Shown: positions 27,215 to 36,257, counted from the stretch's first letter. The stretch: DNA of 64,000 nucleotides from Myxococcales bacterium (GCA_020633515.1 JACKDM010000016.1:1-64000), one strand, 5' to 3'. The notes: generated by a model not told the origin, from the letters alone. Made by a program: numbers and translations.

Positions 27215-30200
27215 ACCGGACCCTGCCCGCCATTTTCGCCACCTGCGCGCTGCTCGCCTCGCCGGTCCACGCTCAGAAGCGGGACGCGGGCAAGGACGAA
27301 CTCGCCACGCAGGAGAGCGCCGCTGCCAACGTCTTCAAGCCCAAGGAAGACGGCGACGCGCTGCAAGCCGCCGAAGACTCCGAGATCGACAAGTTCGTCG
27401 CCGAGAAGGAGGCTCAGCTCTCCGAGGTGCGGCTGCGACAGATCGAGCAGATGCGGAGCATCCTGCAGAAGAACCCGCTCTACAAAAAGAAGGCGGACCT
27501 CCTCTTCCGCATCGCGGAGAAGGAGTGGGACGAGGCCAAGTACCGCTACTTCCTCGCCCGCAAGCAGTATGAGCAGCAGTACCAGAAGTTCATGGAGGGC
27601 ACGCTGAAGGCCCGGCCCGACGACCCCGAGGCCGACTACAGCAAGGCGCTCGAAGAGTACAAGACGCTCCTCAAGGAGTTCCCCAACTACGAGCGCATCG
27701 ACGAGGTCATGTTCTACTACGGCCGCGGTCTCATCGCGGCCGAGAAGAAGAAGGAAGGCGCGTCGTACATGCTGCGCCTGACGAAGGAGTACCCCAAGAG
27801 CAAGTACGTCACCCCGGCGTACCTCGCGGTGGCCGAGTACTACTTCGACAACGACCTGCTCTTCGCCGCCAAGACCAACTACCTCAAGGTCCTCGAGAAC
27901 CCCAAGGCGACCGAGTATCCCTACGCCCTCTACAAGCTCGGCTACGTCTACTACAACCTGCGCGAGTACGAAGACTCCATCAAGTCGTTCAAGCAGGTCG
28001 TCGACCTCTCGAAGGGCCAGGACAAGCGCAAGGTCTACTTCACCGAGCAGGCCTACTCGGCCATGACCCTCGCGTTCGCCGAGGTCGAAGACGGCTGGAA
28101 GCGCGCCCGCGACTACTTCCGCGAGGTCGGCGGCGACGAGCTCGCCACCCGCCAGCTCGAATCCATCGCCCGCGTCTATGGCAACCAGGACAAGACCGAC
28201 AACGAGATCGAGGTCTACGAGTACCTCATCACCGCCAACAAGCAAGGCCCCAAGATCCCCGAGTACGCCGAGAACATCACCGCTGCCTGGAAGAAGCAGG
28301 AAGACATCGAGAAGACTCAGGAAGTCATCGATCGCTTCCTGACCTACTTCGATCCCAAGGGGAGCTGGTACGCGGTCAACAAGGAGATCGAAGAGCCCCG
28401 CATCCGCGCCAACCAGTACCGCGAAGAGCAGACCGACTGGCTGATCGGCACCTTCCACACCAAGGCGCAGGAAGTCGAGAAGCTCAAGGACCAGGAGCGC
28501 GCCGATCGCTTCTACAAGAAGGCGGCGACGTACTACGAGAAGTACATCGAGTGGTTCCCCCAGGCGAAGGACGTCTACGAGAAGGAGTTCTATCTCGCCG
28601 AGATCTACTTCTTCCAGACCAAGGAATGGGACAAGGCCGCCAAGCACTACCGCGCGGTCGTCAAGCTCGATCCCAAGGGCAAGTACTCGCAGGAGTCGGC
28701 CTACGCGGTCATCCTCTCGATGGAAGAGAAGATGGCCGACGCCAACCTCATCGAGCGCCCCAAGCGCGCCGCCAAGAAGGGCGCCGACAAGATCGAGGGC
28801 CCCGAGGTCCGGTACGACGAGAAGCGGGACGACGGTGAGTTCAAGCCCATCCCGCAGGAGGAGCTGCACCCCGCCGAGAAGGACTTCCTCCAGGCGTGCA
28901 CCGAGTTCCTCGACCTCTACCCCAAGCACGAAGACGTCCCGAGCGTCTCGTTCCGCTCGGCCGAGATCTTCATCAAGAAGGGTCACTACGCCGAAGGCAT
29001 CAAGCGCCTCGAAGTCATCATGGAGCACCACGCGAAGCATCGCTTCGCGGGCTTCGCGGCGGCGACCCTCTTCGACGCCAACTACCGCCTGCGCCGCTGG
29101 GACCAGATGGAGCGCTGGGCCCGGTACATGCTCGAAGGCAAGAACTACAAGGTCCTCAACCAGAAGCAGCTCCAGGACGTGATCGCCGTCTCGATCAACA
29201 ACTACGCCACCGAGCTCAAGGACGCCGGCACCGCCGCCGCCAAGGATGGCAAGATCGAAGAGTCGCGCGACCTCAAGCAGAAGGCGGTCGACGAGTGGCT
29301 GCGCTTCGTCAAGGAGTTCGGCCAGGAGCCCAAGCAGCAGGAGAAGGGCGCCATCGCGCTCTTCAACGCCGCGGCGACCACCGAGGAGCTCGAGAAGACC
29401 GAGAAGGCGATCGACCTCTACGAGAGCATCATCAAGCGCTACCCGAAGTCGTCGCAGGCGACCGAGGCGCACTTCGTGCTCGGCGCGCTCTACGAGAGCC
29501 AGACCAACTTCGAGACGGCCGCCGACTACTTCGAGAAGATGGCATCCTTCCCCGAGGTGCCGCAGATGGCCGACGCGCTCTACAACGCGGGTGCCATCCG
29601 CGCCGCGCTCGAGCAGTACGACCAGGCGATCGCCATCTTCGAGACCTTCGTCAAGAAGTTCCCCGAGAACCCCGACAGCCGCGAGCTCCTGCTTCGGATC
29701 GCGGAGTTCCAGGAGAAGCAGGGCAAGCCCAAGGAAGCCCTCAAGACCTACGACCGCTACATCCAGAAGTATGGCAGCGCGCACGCCGACACGCTCGTCG
29801 AGGTCTACCTGCGCCGCGCCGAAGTCATCCAGAACATGGACGATCGCCGCGCTCGGGCCGATGCCTCGAAGGAGCTCGAGAAGGCGATGAACGTCTACAA
29901 GAAGCTCCCCGAAGAAGGCATGCAGAAGCCGATCGTCCGTCGCGCCGCGGCGCGGGTGCGGTTCCTCCAGGCGGAGTATGTCTACGATGACTTCGAAGCC
30001 ATCAAGCTCGAGTTCCCGATCAACAAGCTCCGTCGGGGCCTCGTGCAGAAGGCCGAGCTGCTCGGCAAGTCCGAGAAGCTCTTCTTCGAGGTGCTCGAGT
30101 TCAAGTCGTACGACGTCAGCGCGGGCGCGCTGTATCGCATCGGTGAGAGCTACCAGCTCTACGCACAGAGCCTCTTCGACCTGCCGATCCCCGATGGCTT

Positions 30201-30612
30201 GACCGAGGACGAGCAGATCGTCTATCGCGCCGAGCTCGACGACGTCGCCGCGCCGCTGCAGGAGAAGGCGATCGAAGCCACCCGCCGCGCGCTCGACCTC
30301 GCCCACGAGCACCACGTCTACAACGAGTGGTCGCGCAAGGCCGCGGCGCTGCTCGTCAAGCTGAGCCCCGAGGCGTTCCCGGTGCTCGACGACGCCACCA
30401 ACGACACCGATCTGCCGGTGCCGGCGACGTTCTCGACCACCTACATCGCCGATCCGGCCGGAAAGCTCGAGCAGATGATCCCCGAGCCGCCCGCCGCGCC
30501 CGCCCCGGCGCCCGGCGCCGCGCCGGCGGGGACGCCGGAGGCCGCGCCGCCCGCCGCCCCGGCCGCTGACCAGACGCCCGCCGCGACGAGCGCTGCGAAG
30601 GAGAACAAGTGA
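27211..30612 (+). CDS. Large periplasmic TPR protein (GltD/AgmU/NfsD-like)
   Basis: 1133 residues. ATG 27211 overlaps the previous stop as ATGA. Signal peptide ending PVHAQ. The remainder is a very long series of tetratricopeptide repeats rich in Lys, Glu and Tyr, for example ALYKLGYVYYNLREYEDSIK, FYKKAATYYEKYIEWFPQAK, LYESIIKRYPKSSQATEAHF, ALYNAGAIRAALEQYDQAIA. Lysine codon use (AAG) is markedly higher than in neighbouring lipoproteins. The C-terminus is an Ala/Pro linker. In Myxococcus, GltD (AgmU) and NfsD are periplasmic TPR proteins of similar length that connect the outer- and inner-membrane parts of the gliding or spore-coat machine. The order after a barrel and GltC-like gene supports that reading. 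Confidence 0.6.
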   Translation: MNRTLPAIFATCALLASPVHAQKRDAGKDELATQESAAANVFKPKEDGDALQAAEDSEIDKFVAEKEAQLSEVRLRQIEQMRSILQKNPLYKKKADLLFRIAEKEWDEAKYRYFLARKQYEQQYQKFMEGTLKARPDDPEADYSKALEEYKTLLKEFPNYERIDEVMFYYGRGLIAAEKKKEGASYMLRLTKEYPKSKYVTPAYLAVAEYYFDNDLLFAAKTNYLKVLENPKATEYPYALYKLGYVYYNLREYEDSIKSFKQVVDLSKGQDKRKVYFTEQAYSAMTLAFAEVEDGWKRARDYFREVGGDELATRQLESIARVYGNQDKTDNEIEVYEYLITANKQGPKIPEYAENITAAWKKQEDIEKTQEVIDRFLTYFDPKGSWYAVNKEIEEPRIRANQYREEQTDWLIGTFHTKAQEVEKLKDQERADRFYKKAATYYEKYIEWFPQAKDVYEKEFYLAEIYFFQTKEWDKAAKHYRAVVKLDPKGKYSQESAYAVILSMEEKMADANLIERPKRAAKKGADKIEGPEVRYDEKRDDGEFKPIPQEELHPAEKDFLQACTEFLDLYPKHEDVPSVSFRSAEIFIKKGHYAEGIKRLEVIMEHHAKHRFAGFAAATLFDANYRLRRWDQMERWARYMLEGKNYKVLNQKQLQDVIAVSINNYATELKDAGTAAAKDGKIEESRDLKQKAVDEWLRFVKEFGQEPKQQEKGAIALFNAAATTEELEKTEKAIDLYESIIKRYPKSSQATEAHFVLGALYESQTNFETAADYFEKMASFPEVPQMADALYNAGAIRAALEQYDQAIAIFETFVKKFPENPDSRELLLRIAEFQEKQGKPKEALKTYDRYIQKYGSAHADTLVEVYLRRAEVIQNMDDRRARADASKELEKAMNVYKKLPEEGMQKPIVRRAAARVRFLQAEYVYDDFEAIKLEFPINKLRRGLVQKAELLGKSEKLFFEVLEFKSYDVSAGALYRIGESYQLYAQSLFDLPIPDGLTEDEQIVYRAELDDVAAPLQEKAIEATRRALDLAHEHHVYNEWSRKAAALLVKLSPEAFPVLDDATNDTDLPVPATFSTTYIADPAGKLEQMIPEPPAAPAPAPGAAPAGTPEAAPPAAPAADQTPAATSAAKENK

Positions 30613-32015
30613 TGGCGCGCGGAGTGTTCGGTCGACTCGCGGCCTTCGGTGCCGTCGGCCTGCTCGCGATCGGCTGCGGTGGCAAGCCACAGCCCAAGCC
30701 GCAGCAGCAGGTCACCCAGGAGAAGCCCAAGCCCGAGCTCATCGACGGGATCCCCAAGCCGGCGCACGAGGCGTTCAAGCAGGGCGTCGCCGCCCTCGAG
30801 CAGAACCCGCCGGCCTACACCCAGGCCGCGACGGCCTTCGAGAAGGCGACCGCCGAGCACCCCGACTATGTCGCGGCGTGGCTCAACCTCGCCTTCAGCT
30901 ACGAGCGCCTCGGGCGCTACGGCGAAGCGGTCTCCGCCTATCGCAAGCTCATCGAGAAGAACGTCACCGATCGCGGCGTGACCCTCGCGCTCGGGCGTGT
31001 GCTGCTGCTCAACGGTGAGCCCGATCAGGCGATCGTCGAGTTCGAGTCGGTGCTGCGCAAGCAGCCCGAGGATCTCCAGGCGCGCAACAACCTCGCGGCC
31101 GCCTACCTCGCCAAGGGCGACCGCGAGACCTCGCTGCGCTACGTCAAGGAGGTGCTCGCCGTCCAGCCGAAGAACGTGCCGGCGATCATCAACCTCGGGC
31201 TGTTGTACCTCGAGCAGAAGAAGCTGCCGCTCGCGCTGCTGATGTTCAACAAGGCGCTCGGCTACGACGAGAACAACGCCCGCGCGCAGAACAACCTCGG
31301 CCTGACCTACTACCAGATGAACGTGGTGCCCGCCGCGGTGGTCGCGTTCGAGAAGGCGATCTCGCTCGACCCCACCAACGACGAGGCGCGCCTCAACCTC
31401 GCGTCGATCTACCTCGACTACCTCGACTATGACGAGGCGCTCAAGCAGTTCAAGGCCGTGCGCGAGCGCTTCCCCAAGAACTACCGGGCGATGGTCGGCG
31501 AGGCCAACGCGCTGTACGGCACCGGAGAGTACGAGAGCGCCGCGAAGCTCTACGAGGAGAGCCTCGCGGTCAAGGCCGACAACCCCGAGGTCCTGCTCCG
31601 GGTGGGCAAGATCCACGAGGAGCAGCTCGGAGAGCCCAAGAAGGCGCTCGCCTACTATGTGCGCTACCGCGACGCAGCCCGGCTGCCGCCGGAGCATCCC
31701 ATCAACGCGACCATCCAGTTCCTCCAGCAGGCCGACACGATGCAGATGAAGCCGATGGGCGGCGACGCGCCGGCCGACGGTGAGACGCCGGCCGGGGAGG
31801 GGACGGAGGGTCAGCCCACCGAAGGGGGGACCCCCGAAGGTGGTGTCGCGCCCGCTGGCGCCGAGCCGGCCGGCGAAGCCGCCCCGGCCGATGGCGCGGC
31901 GCCGGCTGATGGCGCGGCGCCGGCCGGGGAAGCTGCCCCCGCGGGTGATGCGGCGCCGACCGGCGATGCGCCTGCGGGTGACGCGCCCGCCAGCGCAGAG
32001 TCGAGCGAGAGCTGA
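30612..32015 (+). CDS. TPR lipoprotein (GltE/AglT/NfsE-like)
   Basis: 467 residues from ATG 30612, eight bases after AAGGAG; a GTG three bases earlier overlaps the previous stop and is the alternative. The signal peptide has a clear lipobox (GLLAIGC). TPR units cover residues 40-350: AWLNLAFSYERLGRYGEAVS, ARNNLAAAYLAKGDRETSL, PAIINLGLLYLEQKKLPLAL, AQNNLGLTYYQMNVVPAAVV, ARLNLASIYLDYLDYDEALK. The last 80 residues are Ala/Pro/Gly/Glu repeats (GEAAPADGAAPADGAAPAGE), a flexible tail. AglT/GltE of Myxococcus is a TPR lipoprotein of the motility complex located at the outer membrane, and this gene holds the same position after the GltD-like gene. Confidence 0.6.
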   Translation: MARGVFGRLAAFGAVGLLAIGCGGKPQPKPQQQVTQEKPKPELIDGIPKPAHEAFKQGVAALEQNPPAYTQAATAFEKATAEHPDYVAAWLNLAFSYERLGRYGEAVSAYRKLIEKNVTDRGVTLALGRVLLLNGEPDQAIVEFESVLRKQPEDLQARNNLAAAYLAKGDRETSLRYVKEVLAVQPKNVPAIINLGLLYLEQKKLPLALLMFNKALGYDENNARAQNNLGLTYYQMNVVPAAVVAFEKAISLDPTNDEARLNLASIYLDYLDYDEALKQFKAVRERFPKNYRAMVGEANALYGTGEYESAAKLYEESLAVKADNPEVLLRVGKIHEEQLGEPKKALAYYVRYRDAARLPPEHPINATIQFLQQADTMQMKPMGGDAPADGETPAGEGTEGQPTEGGTPEGGVAPAGAEPAGEAAPADGAAPADGAAPAGEAAPAGDAAPTGDAPAGDAPASAESSES

Positions 32016-32058
32016 ACCGCCGCGGCGCGCGCCGCGGCCGTGAACGGAGGAGAGAGCG

Positions 32059-32319
32059 ATGAAGACCGTGATTCGAAGCCTGCTCGCGCTGGCGATGTTG
32101 GGCGCTCCCCTCGCGGCGAGCGCTCAGGAAGCCGGCGGCGAGGACGTGAAGACGAAGTTCTACGACTTCGACGACATGCTCATCGACGGTCAGTACAAGA
32201 AGCCGCAGGTGCTCTACACCGACGCGCGGCAGAAGGTGAACTTCGAGCGACTCCTCAAGCTCAAGAAGGAGTTTCTCCCCAAGCTCAAGGCGACCGCGAA
32301 GGACGCCAGCCTCCGTTGA
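32059..32319 (+). CDS. Small secreted protein of the Glt-like operon
   Basis: 86 residues. ATG 32059 follows a very strong GGAGGAGAG site. Signal peptide MKTVIRSLLALAMLGAPLAA ending SAQ, then a compact charged domain: KTKFYDFDDMLIDGQYKKP, VLYTDARQKVNFERLL and a lysine-rich end (KLKKEFLPKLKATAK). I do not recognise a named family. Position at the end of the barrel/TPR operon suggests a small periplasmic partner; GltF would be the natural candidate in the Myxococcus nomenclature, but I cannot support that from sequence. It is a clear gene despite its size: start site, signal peptide and codon use all agree. Confidence 0.7.
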   Translation: MKTVIRSLLALAMLGAPLAASAQEAGGEDVKTKFYDFDDMLIDGQYKKPQVLYTDARQKVNFERLLKLKKEFLPKLKATAKDASLR

Positions 32320-32591
32320 GCGGGCGCTGCGCGCGTCCGACCACGTGCGCCGCACTCCGGCCGGCGACGGCACCGCTCGCCACGAGTGGCTCGGCAGTCA
32401 CTCTTCGGGCTGCTCACCCGGGTGTCATTCACCGACTCAGATATCGGATCGCGGCGCCACGGACAGCCCTCGGAGACGGCTGCGTAGAACATCCGAGCCC
32501 TCGAACGATCGCCCTGTGATGACCCGAACCCGCCGTATCGGACCGTGCCTCCGGGCGCTCCGAAGACCACGCGGCCGTTCCCTTCGGGTTC

Positions 32592-32621
32592 TTGCGGGGC
32601 CGGAGAGCCTGACCCTATAAT
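32592..32621 (+). promoter_or_regulatory. Predicted promoter of the GltJ-like gene
   Basis: A perfect TATAAT at 32616-32621 with TTGCGG at 32592-32597, 18 bases apart. It is the only consensus -10 noticed in the window. Transcription would start near 32628. Confidence 0.6.
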
Positions 32622-32631
32622 CGCCCGGGTG

Positions 32632-32656
32632 TCCGCGAGACCTCGCGGAGCCTTTT
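32632..32656 (+). promoter_or_regulatory. Leader hairpin followed by T-run (attenuator-like)
   Basis: TCCGCGA (32632-32638) pairs with TCGCGGA (32643-32649) around GACC, then GCCTTTTG. It would sit at the very 5' end of the mRNA from the TATAAT promoter, about 25 bases before the start codon. The shape is that of an intrinsic terminator, but so close to the transcription start it may instead protect the 5' end. Confidence 0.4.
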
Positions 32657-32675
32657 GCCGGCTGGGAGCGCTTGG

Positions 32676-34403
32676 ATGAAGATCGTCTGCGACAACTGCA
32701 GCGCCAAGTACCAGATCAGCGACGACAAGGTCCGCAACAAGACCTTCAAGATCCGCTGCAAGAAATGCTCGCACATCATCGTGGTACGCGGCGGCGAGAT
32801 GGACGCCGCCGGCGACGACTCCGAGCCGATGGCCGACGAGCAGCGGCCGGGCGCCGCGATGGCGGACGAGCCTGCTCCCCAGCCCCAGGGTGACCCCGAC
32901 GCCGTCTGGCATGTCGTCATCAACCGTGAGCAGGTGGGCCCGCTGGCGCCTGCGCAGGTCGAGGCATACTTCCGAAGCGGCGACCTCGACGCCGAGAGCT
33001 TCATCTGGGCCGAGGGCATGGCCGACTGGTCTCGGCTCGCTTCGATCCCTCAATTCGCCCACCTCGCTCCTCCCGCTCCTGCGGCTGCCCCGGTCGCGGC
33101 GGCGCCGGTCGCTGCGGCTGCCGCGGCGGCCCCGGCCGCTGGCGGTATGTTCCCGAGCGAAGACGACGACGTCATCGCATCCAACAACGTCGCCGACGCG
33201 ACTGCCCGTGCGCCCTCGTCGATGTTCCCCGACGAAGACGAGCCGGCGAACCCGCGCATCTCGACCGCGAGCCAGCTCCGCAACCAGCGCAACGAGAACT
33301 CGGTCCTCTTCAGCCTCGACACCCTCGCGGCCGAAGCCGACAGCCGCAAAGCCAGGCGCTCCTCCTCGGCCAACACCGGCGGCAGCGAGGCTTCGGGTCT
33401 CATCGACATCACCGCACTCAGCGGCCTCGACGCCGGGAGCCGGGGTGACGATCCCTTCGGCAGCGGGCTCGGCATGGCGCCGGCGCCCATCACCGCTGCG
33501 GCTCCGATTCAGCCGCTCGTCGCGCCGCCGTCGGGCAACAAGACCGCGCTCATCGTCGCCATCGTGCTCGGCGTCCTGCTGCTCGCGGGCGGCGTGGCGG
33601 CCGGCATGTACTTCCTCATGAAGAAGGACGGGGGCGAAGAGCCGGTGGCGGTGGCCGAGCCGGCCGAGACCGGCAAGGTGACGATGGGGACCCCGCCGCC
33701 CGCTGCGCAGCCGGCAGCCGCCGCGCCCGCGCCTGCCGCGGCTGCGGCGGCCGAGCCGGAGAAGGCTGCCGACGGGGAGGGCCAGGCCGATGACACCGCC
33801 GGGGGCGATGACGAGGGCAAGGCGGGTGAAGACGACAAGGCCGAGGCCGCCAAGGCGCCGGCGAAGCGGGCCCGCGCGCGTCGGGCCACCTCGCCGCGCC
33901 GTTCGGCGGCGGCGCAGGCCGACAACGAGGACGACCCGCCCGCGGCCGCGCCCAAGCCCGAGCGGCAGGTCCAGGTGACCAAGCGCGCGGCGCCGGCGAG
34001 GCCCAAGAAGGAGTCGACCGACGAGGTCGACGCGCTCCTCGGCGCGCTCGACGGCTCGGGCGGCGGCTCACGCGCCGCCGCGTCGCCCGGCGCGGCCCCG
34101 GCCGCTGCGGCGGCCCCGGCGGGTGATCCCATGCTGCCGGAGAAGCTCAGCCGCCAGCAGATCCTCACCGTCGTCAAGCGCAACGCGCGCTCGATCCAGA
34201 CGTGCAAGGCGGGCACCGACGCCTCGGGGACCGTGCCGGTCGAGATCGTCATCGGCCGTTCGGGCCGGGTCGAGTCGGCCACCGTCGAGGGCGCTCACAG
34301 CGGGACGCCGGTCGGGAGCTGCGTCGAGCGCAAGGTGCGCGCGTTCCGCTTCCCGCAGTTCAGCGGCGAGCCGATGCGCATCAAGATGCCCTTCTCGCTC
34401 TGA
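32676..34403 (+). CDS. Zinc-ribbon / GYF / TM / TonB-like protein (GltJ/AgmX family)
   Basis: 575 residues from ATG 32676 (GGGAG seven bases before). Domains in order: an MJ0042-type zinc ribbon at 1-35 with C5, C8, C28 and C31; a GYF_2 domain at about 73-125 (WHVVINREQVGPLAPAQVEA, IWAEGMADW); a long Ala/Pro linker; one membrane helix at about 288-312 (ALIVAIVLGVLLLAGGVAA); a periplasmic charged Ala/Glu/Lys linker; and a TonB-C-like/AgmX-PglI C-terminal domain (LSRQQILTVVKRNARSIQTC ... RVESATVEG). In Myxococcus GltJ (AgmX), the cytoplasmic zinc finger and GYF domains link the machine to cytosolic regulators and the C-terminus reaches the periplasm. The architecture match is the best single support for a Glt-type system here. 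Confidence 0.8.
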   Translation: MKIVCDNCSAKYQISDDKVRNKTFKIRCKKCSHIIVVRGGEMDAAGDDSEPMADEQRPGAAMADEPAPQPQGDPDAVWHVVINREQVGPLAPAQVEAYFRSGDLDAESFIWAEGMADWSRLASIPQFAHLAPPAPAAAPVAAAPVAAAAAAAPAAGGMFPSEDDDVIASNNVADATARAPSSMFPDEDEPANPRISTASQLRNQRNENSVLFSLDTLAAEADSRKARRSSSANTGGSEASGLIDITALSGLDAGSRGDDPFGSGLGMAPAPITAAAPIQPLVAPPSGNKTALIVAIVLGVLLLAGGVAAGMYFLMKKDGGEEPVAVAEPAETGKVTMGTPPPAAQPAAAAPAPAAAAAAEPEKAADGEGQADDTAGGDDEGKAGEDDKAEAAKAPAKRARARRATSPRRSAAAQADNEDDPPAAAPKPERQVQVTKRAAPARPKKESTDEVDALLGALDGSGGGSRAAASPGAAPAAAAAPAGDPMLPEKLSRQQILTVVKRNARSIQTCKAGTDASGTVPVEIVIGRSGRVESATVEGAHSGTPVGSCVERKVRAFRFPQFSGEPMRIKMPFSL

Positions 34404-34424
34404 TCCAGCGCCTCACCTCTGCCT

Positions 34425-34445
34425 CGGCGTCCTGCCGAGACGCCG
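34425..34445 (+). terminator. Possible terminator hairpin after the GltJ-like gene
   Basis: CGGCGTC (34425-34431) and GACGCCG (34439-34445) form a seven-base stem with a seven-base loop, 20 bases after the stop. There is no T-run, so termination efficiency is doubtful. Confidence 0.3.
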
Positions 34446-34575
34446 CGCCATCTCCTCCTGACACGCCCATGGCCATCTGCGAGCGCTCGTCGCTGTCGCG
34501 CCTCCGATGGCGCCGCTCGGCCGCGGATCGAGGACACGGCGACCGCTCGAACGATGTGATCGTGCCATCGCTCGC

Positions 34576-34604
34576 TTGACACCACCTGCCTGCTCACCCA
34601 TACT
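34576..34604 (+). promoter_or_regulatory. Predicted strong sigma-70-type promoter of rplC
   Basis: TTGACA at 34576-34581, 17-base spacer, CATACT at 34599-34604. The rplC start codon is 79 bases downstream. It gives rplC its own transcript, separate from the GltJ-like gene. Confidence 0.65.
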
Positions 34605-34682
34605 CGCGCGCCGCTGCCGGGTGAAGTCCTCCGGGACCGCTCACGCAAGACCGGCGCGAACAGCAACCGATTGGAGGTTCAC

Positions 34683-35351
34683 ATGCAGGGTATCCTCGGT
34701 CAGAAGATCGGCATGACGGCGATCTTCGCCCCCGATGGCACGCAGACCCCCGTCACCGTGGTGCGGGTCGCCGGCAACGTCGTCGTCGACAAGCGCACCG
34801 AAGAGCGCAACGGCTACACCGCGCTCGTCCTCGGCTTCGGCGAGCGCCGCGTCAAGCGCGTCAGCCAGCCGGAGCTCGGCTTCTTCCGCAAGCAGAACCT
34901 GGTCGAAGACCGCGACGGCACCGAGGTCGTCAAGCGGCACCTCCGCGAGTTCCGCGTCGGCATGGATCTGCTCGACCGCTTCGACGTCGGCGCCACCATC
35001 GCCCCGGCGGACGTCTTCCGCGCGGGCGAGAAGATCGACGTCATCGGCACGAGCAAGGGCCGCGGCTTCACCGGCGTCATGAAGCGCCACAACTTCCGCG
35101 GCACCAAGGCCAGCCACGGCGTGCACGAGTACTTCCGCCACGGTGGCTCGATCAGCTCGAACACCTCGCCGGCGCACGTCTTCAAGAACAAGAAGATGCC
35201 CGGTCAGCACGGCAACAAGCGCACCACCCTCCAGAACGTCACCCTCGTCCGCTTCAGCGACGACGGCGAGCTGGCGCTGATCCGCGGTGGTGTGCCCGGC
35301 CCCAACGGCGGGCTCGTACTGCTGCAGAAGGCGGTCAAGCGCTCGCTCTGA
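34683..35351 (+). CDS. rplC: 50S ribosomal protein L3 (uL3)
   Basis: 222 residues, usual length for bacterial L3. ATG 34683 follows TTGGAGG; an upstream in-frame start has no site. The protein opens QGILGQKIGMTAIF and contains the conserved core GTSKGRGFTGVMKRHNF, a histidine-rich loop (GTKASHGVHEYFRHGGS) and the MPGQHGN motif that reaches the peptidyl-transferase region of 23S rRNA. L3 initiates 50S assembly. Normally rplC is second in the S10 operon after rpsJ and before rplD; here neither neighbour is present, the gene has its own promoter, and dapF is convergent with it. Whether this is the only rplC of the genome cannot be told from the window. Confidence 0.93.
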   Translation: MQGILGQKIGMTAIFAPDGTQTPVTVVRVAGNVVVDKRTEERNGYTALVLGFGERRVKRVSQPELGFFRKQNLVEDRDGTEVVKRHLREFRVGMDLLDRFDVGATIAPADVFRAGEKIDVIGTSKGRGFTGVMKRHNFRGTKASHGVHEYFRHGGSISSNTSPAHVFKNKKMPGQHGNKRTTLQNVTLVRFSDDGELALIRGGVPGPNGGLVLLQKAVKRSL

Positions 35352-35421
35352 GCCACCGGCCGACCGCGACGCCGCGGTCACTCCCACCGTTCGTCGCCTG
35401 GGTGGATCCACCCCGGCGGGC

Positions 35422-35523
35422 GTCACCCCCGCCCATCAGCGACGAAGACCTCCCACGCCGCGTGGCTCGAACACCCCGGCCGCCGGTCACCCCCGCCACT
35501 CACCGACGAAGACCTCCCGCGCC
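35422..35523. repeat. 64-bp-period direct repeat duplicating the dapF 3' end
   Basis: GTCACCCCCGCC followed by an almost identical 26-base tail (CGACGAAGACCTCCC core) starts at 35422 and again at 35486. The second copy is the last 11 codons and stop of dapF on the minus strand; the first lies beyond the gene. A perfect palindrome GGGTGGATCCACCC (35400-35413) precedes it and may help end transcription from both sides. Confidence 0.75.
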
Positions 35524-36257
35524 GGCCCCCACATGCGCAGCGCGTCGGAGCTCCCCTCGATCCACAGCCGCCCGCCGGGCAGATCGACCGCGACCCGCTC
35601 GCCCTCGACGCGCCGCTCGAGCCACGCCGCCGCGGCCGTCGCCGTCGCGCCCGTCCCGCACGCCAGCGTCGGGCCCGCGCCGCGCTCCCACACCCGCAGT
35701 CGGATCCGATCGCTCGCCTCGACCTCGGCGAACGAGATGTTCGCGCCCGCCGGAAACGCCCGGTGCGCCGTCAACTGCGGCCCCCAGCGGTGGAATTCGG
35801 CGTCGCTCCACGCGCCGAACATCACGTAGTGCGGGTTGCCGAGCGAGAGCCACCGCCCGGTGAAGGCGCGCCCGTCGGCCTCGACGGTCAGCGCCCCGGC
35901 GTCCGCGACCGCGCCGAGGTCGACCCCGACGCCCGCGGCGCCGTCCTCGACGGTCAGGGGCCCGGCGTCGGTCTCGACGACGAAGCGCGCCGGCAGCGCC
36001 GGGTGGCGGTCGCGCAGGTAGCGGACGACGCAGCGCAGCCCGTTGCCGCACATCTCGGGGCGGGAGCCATCGGCGTTGTGCACCGTCATCCGCCACGGCG
36101 CCTCGGCGCCCGCTTCCACCACCAGCACCCCGTCGGCGCCGACGCCGAAGCGGCGGTCGCACAGCCGCCGGATCCGATCGACGTCCAGCACGCCGGCCGC
36201 CGCGCCCTCGACGACGACGAAGTCATTGCCGAGGCCTTCGTACTTGGCAAACCGCAT
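35487..36257 (-). CDS. dapF: Diaminopimelate epimerase
   Basis: 256 residues. Converts LL- to meso-diaminopimelate for lysine and peptidoglycan synthesis in the cytoplasm, by a two-base mechanism with paired cysteines. Both are visible: C70 in [16 protein letters not shown] and C200 in LACGTGATA. The N-terminus [17 protein letters not shown] matches the family start and decides ATG 36257 over a GTG twelve bases upstream. NPHYV and an ANISF motif are also conserved. It runs toward rplC and is divergent from the sigma-54 activator, with a palindrome between them. The C-terminus is short (family usually about 270). Confidence 0.95.
   Translation of the reverse strand: MRFAKYEGLGNDFVVVEGAAAGVLDVDRIRRLCDRRFGVGADGVLVVEAGAEAPWRMTVHNADGSRPEMCGNGLRCVVRYLRDRHPALPARFVVETDAGPLTVEDGAAGVGVDLGAVADAGALTVEADGRAFTGRWLSLGNPHYVMFGAWSDAEFHRWGPQLTAHRAFPAGANISFAEVEASDRIRLRVWERGAGPTLACGTGATATAAAAWLERRVEGERVAVDLPGGRLWIEGSSDALRMWGPAREVFVGEWRG

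Larger units (their letters stand above)
32320..32675 (+). other. Intergenic region with promoter and leader hairpin
   Basis: 356 bases between the small secreted protein and the zinc-ribbon gene. No coding sequence was found in the first 270 bases. The last 85 bases hold a promoter (32592-32621) and a hairpin followed by TTTT (32632-32656). No terminator is evident after 32319. Confidence 0.6.
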
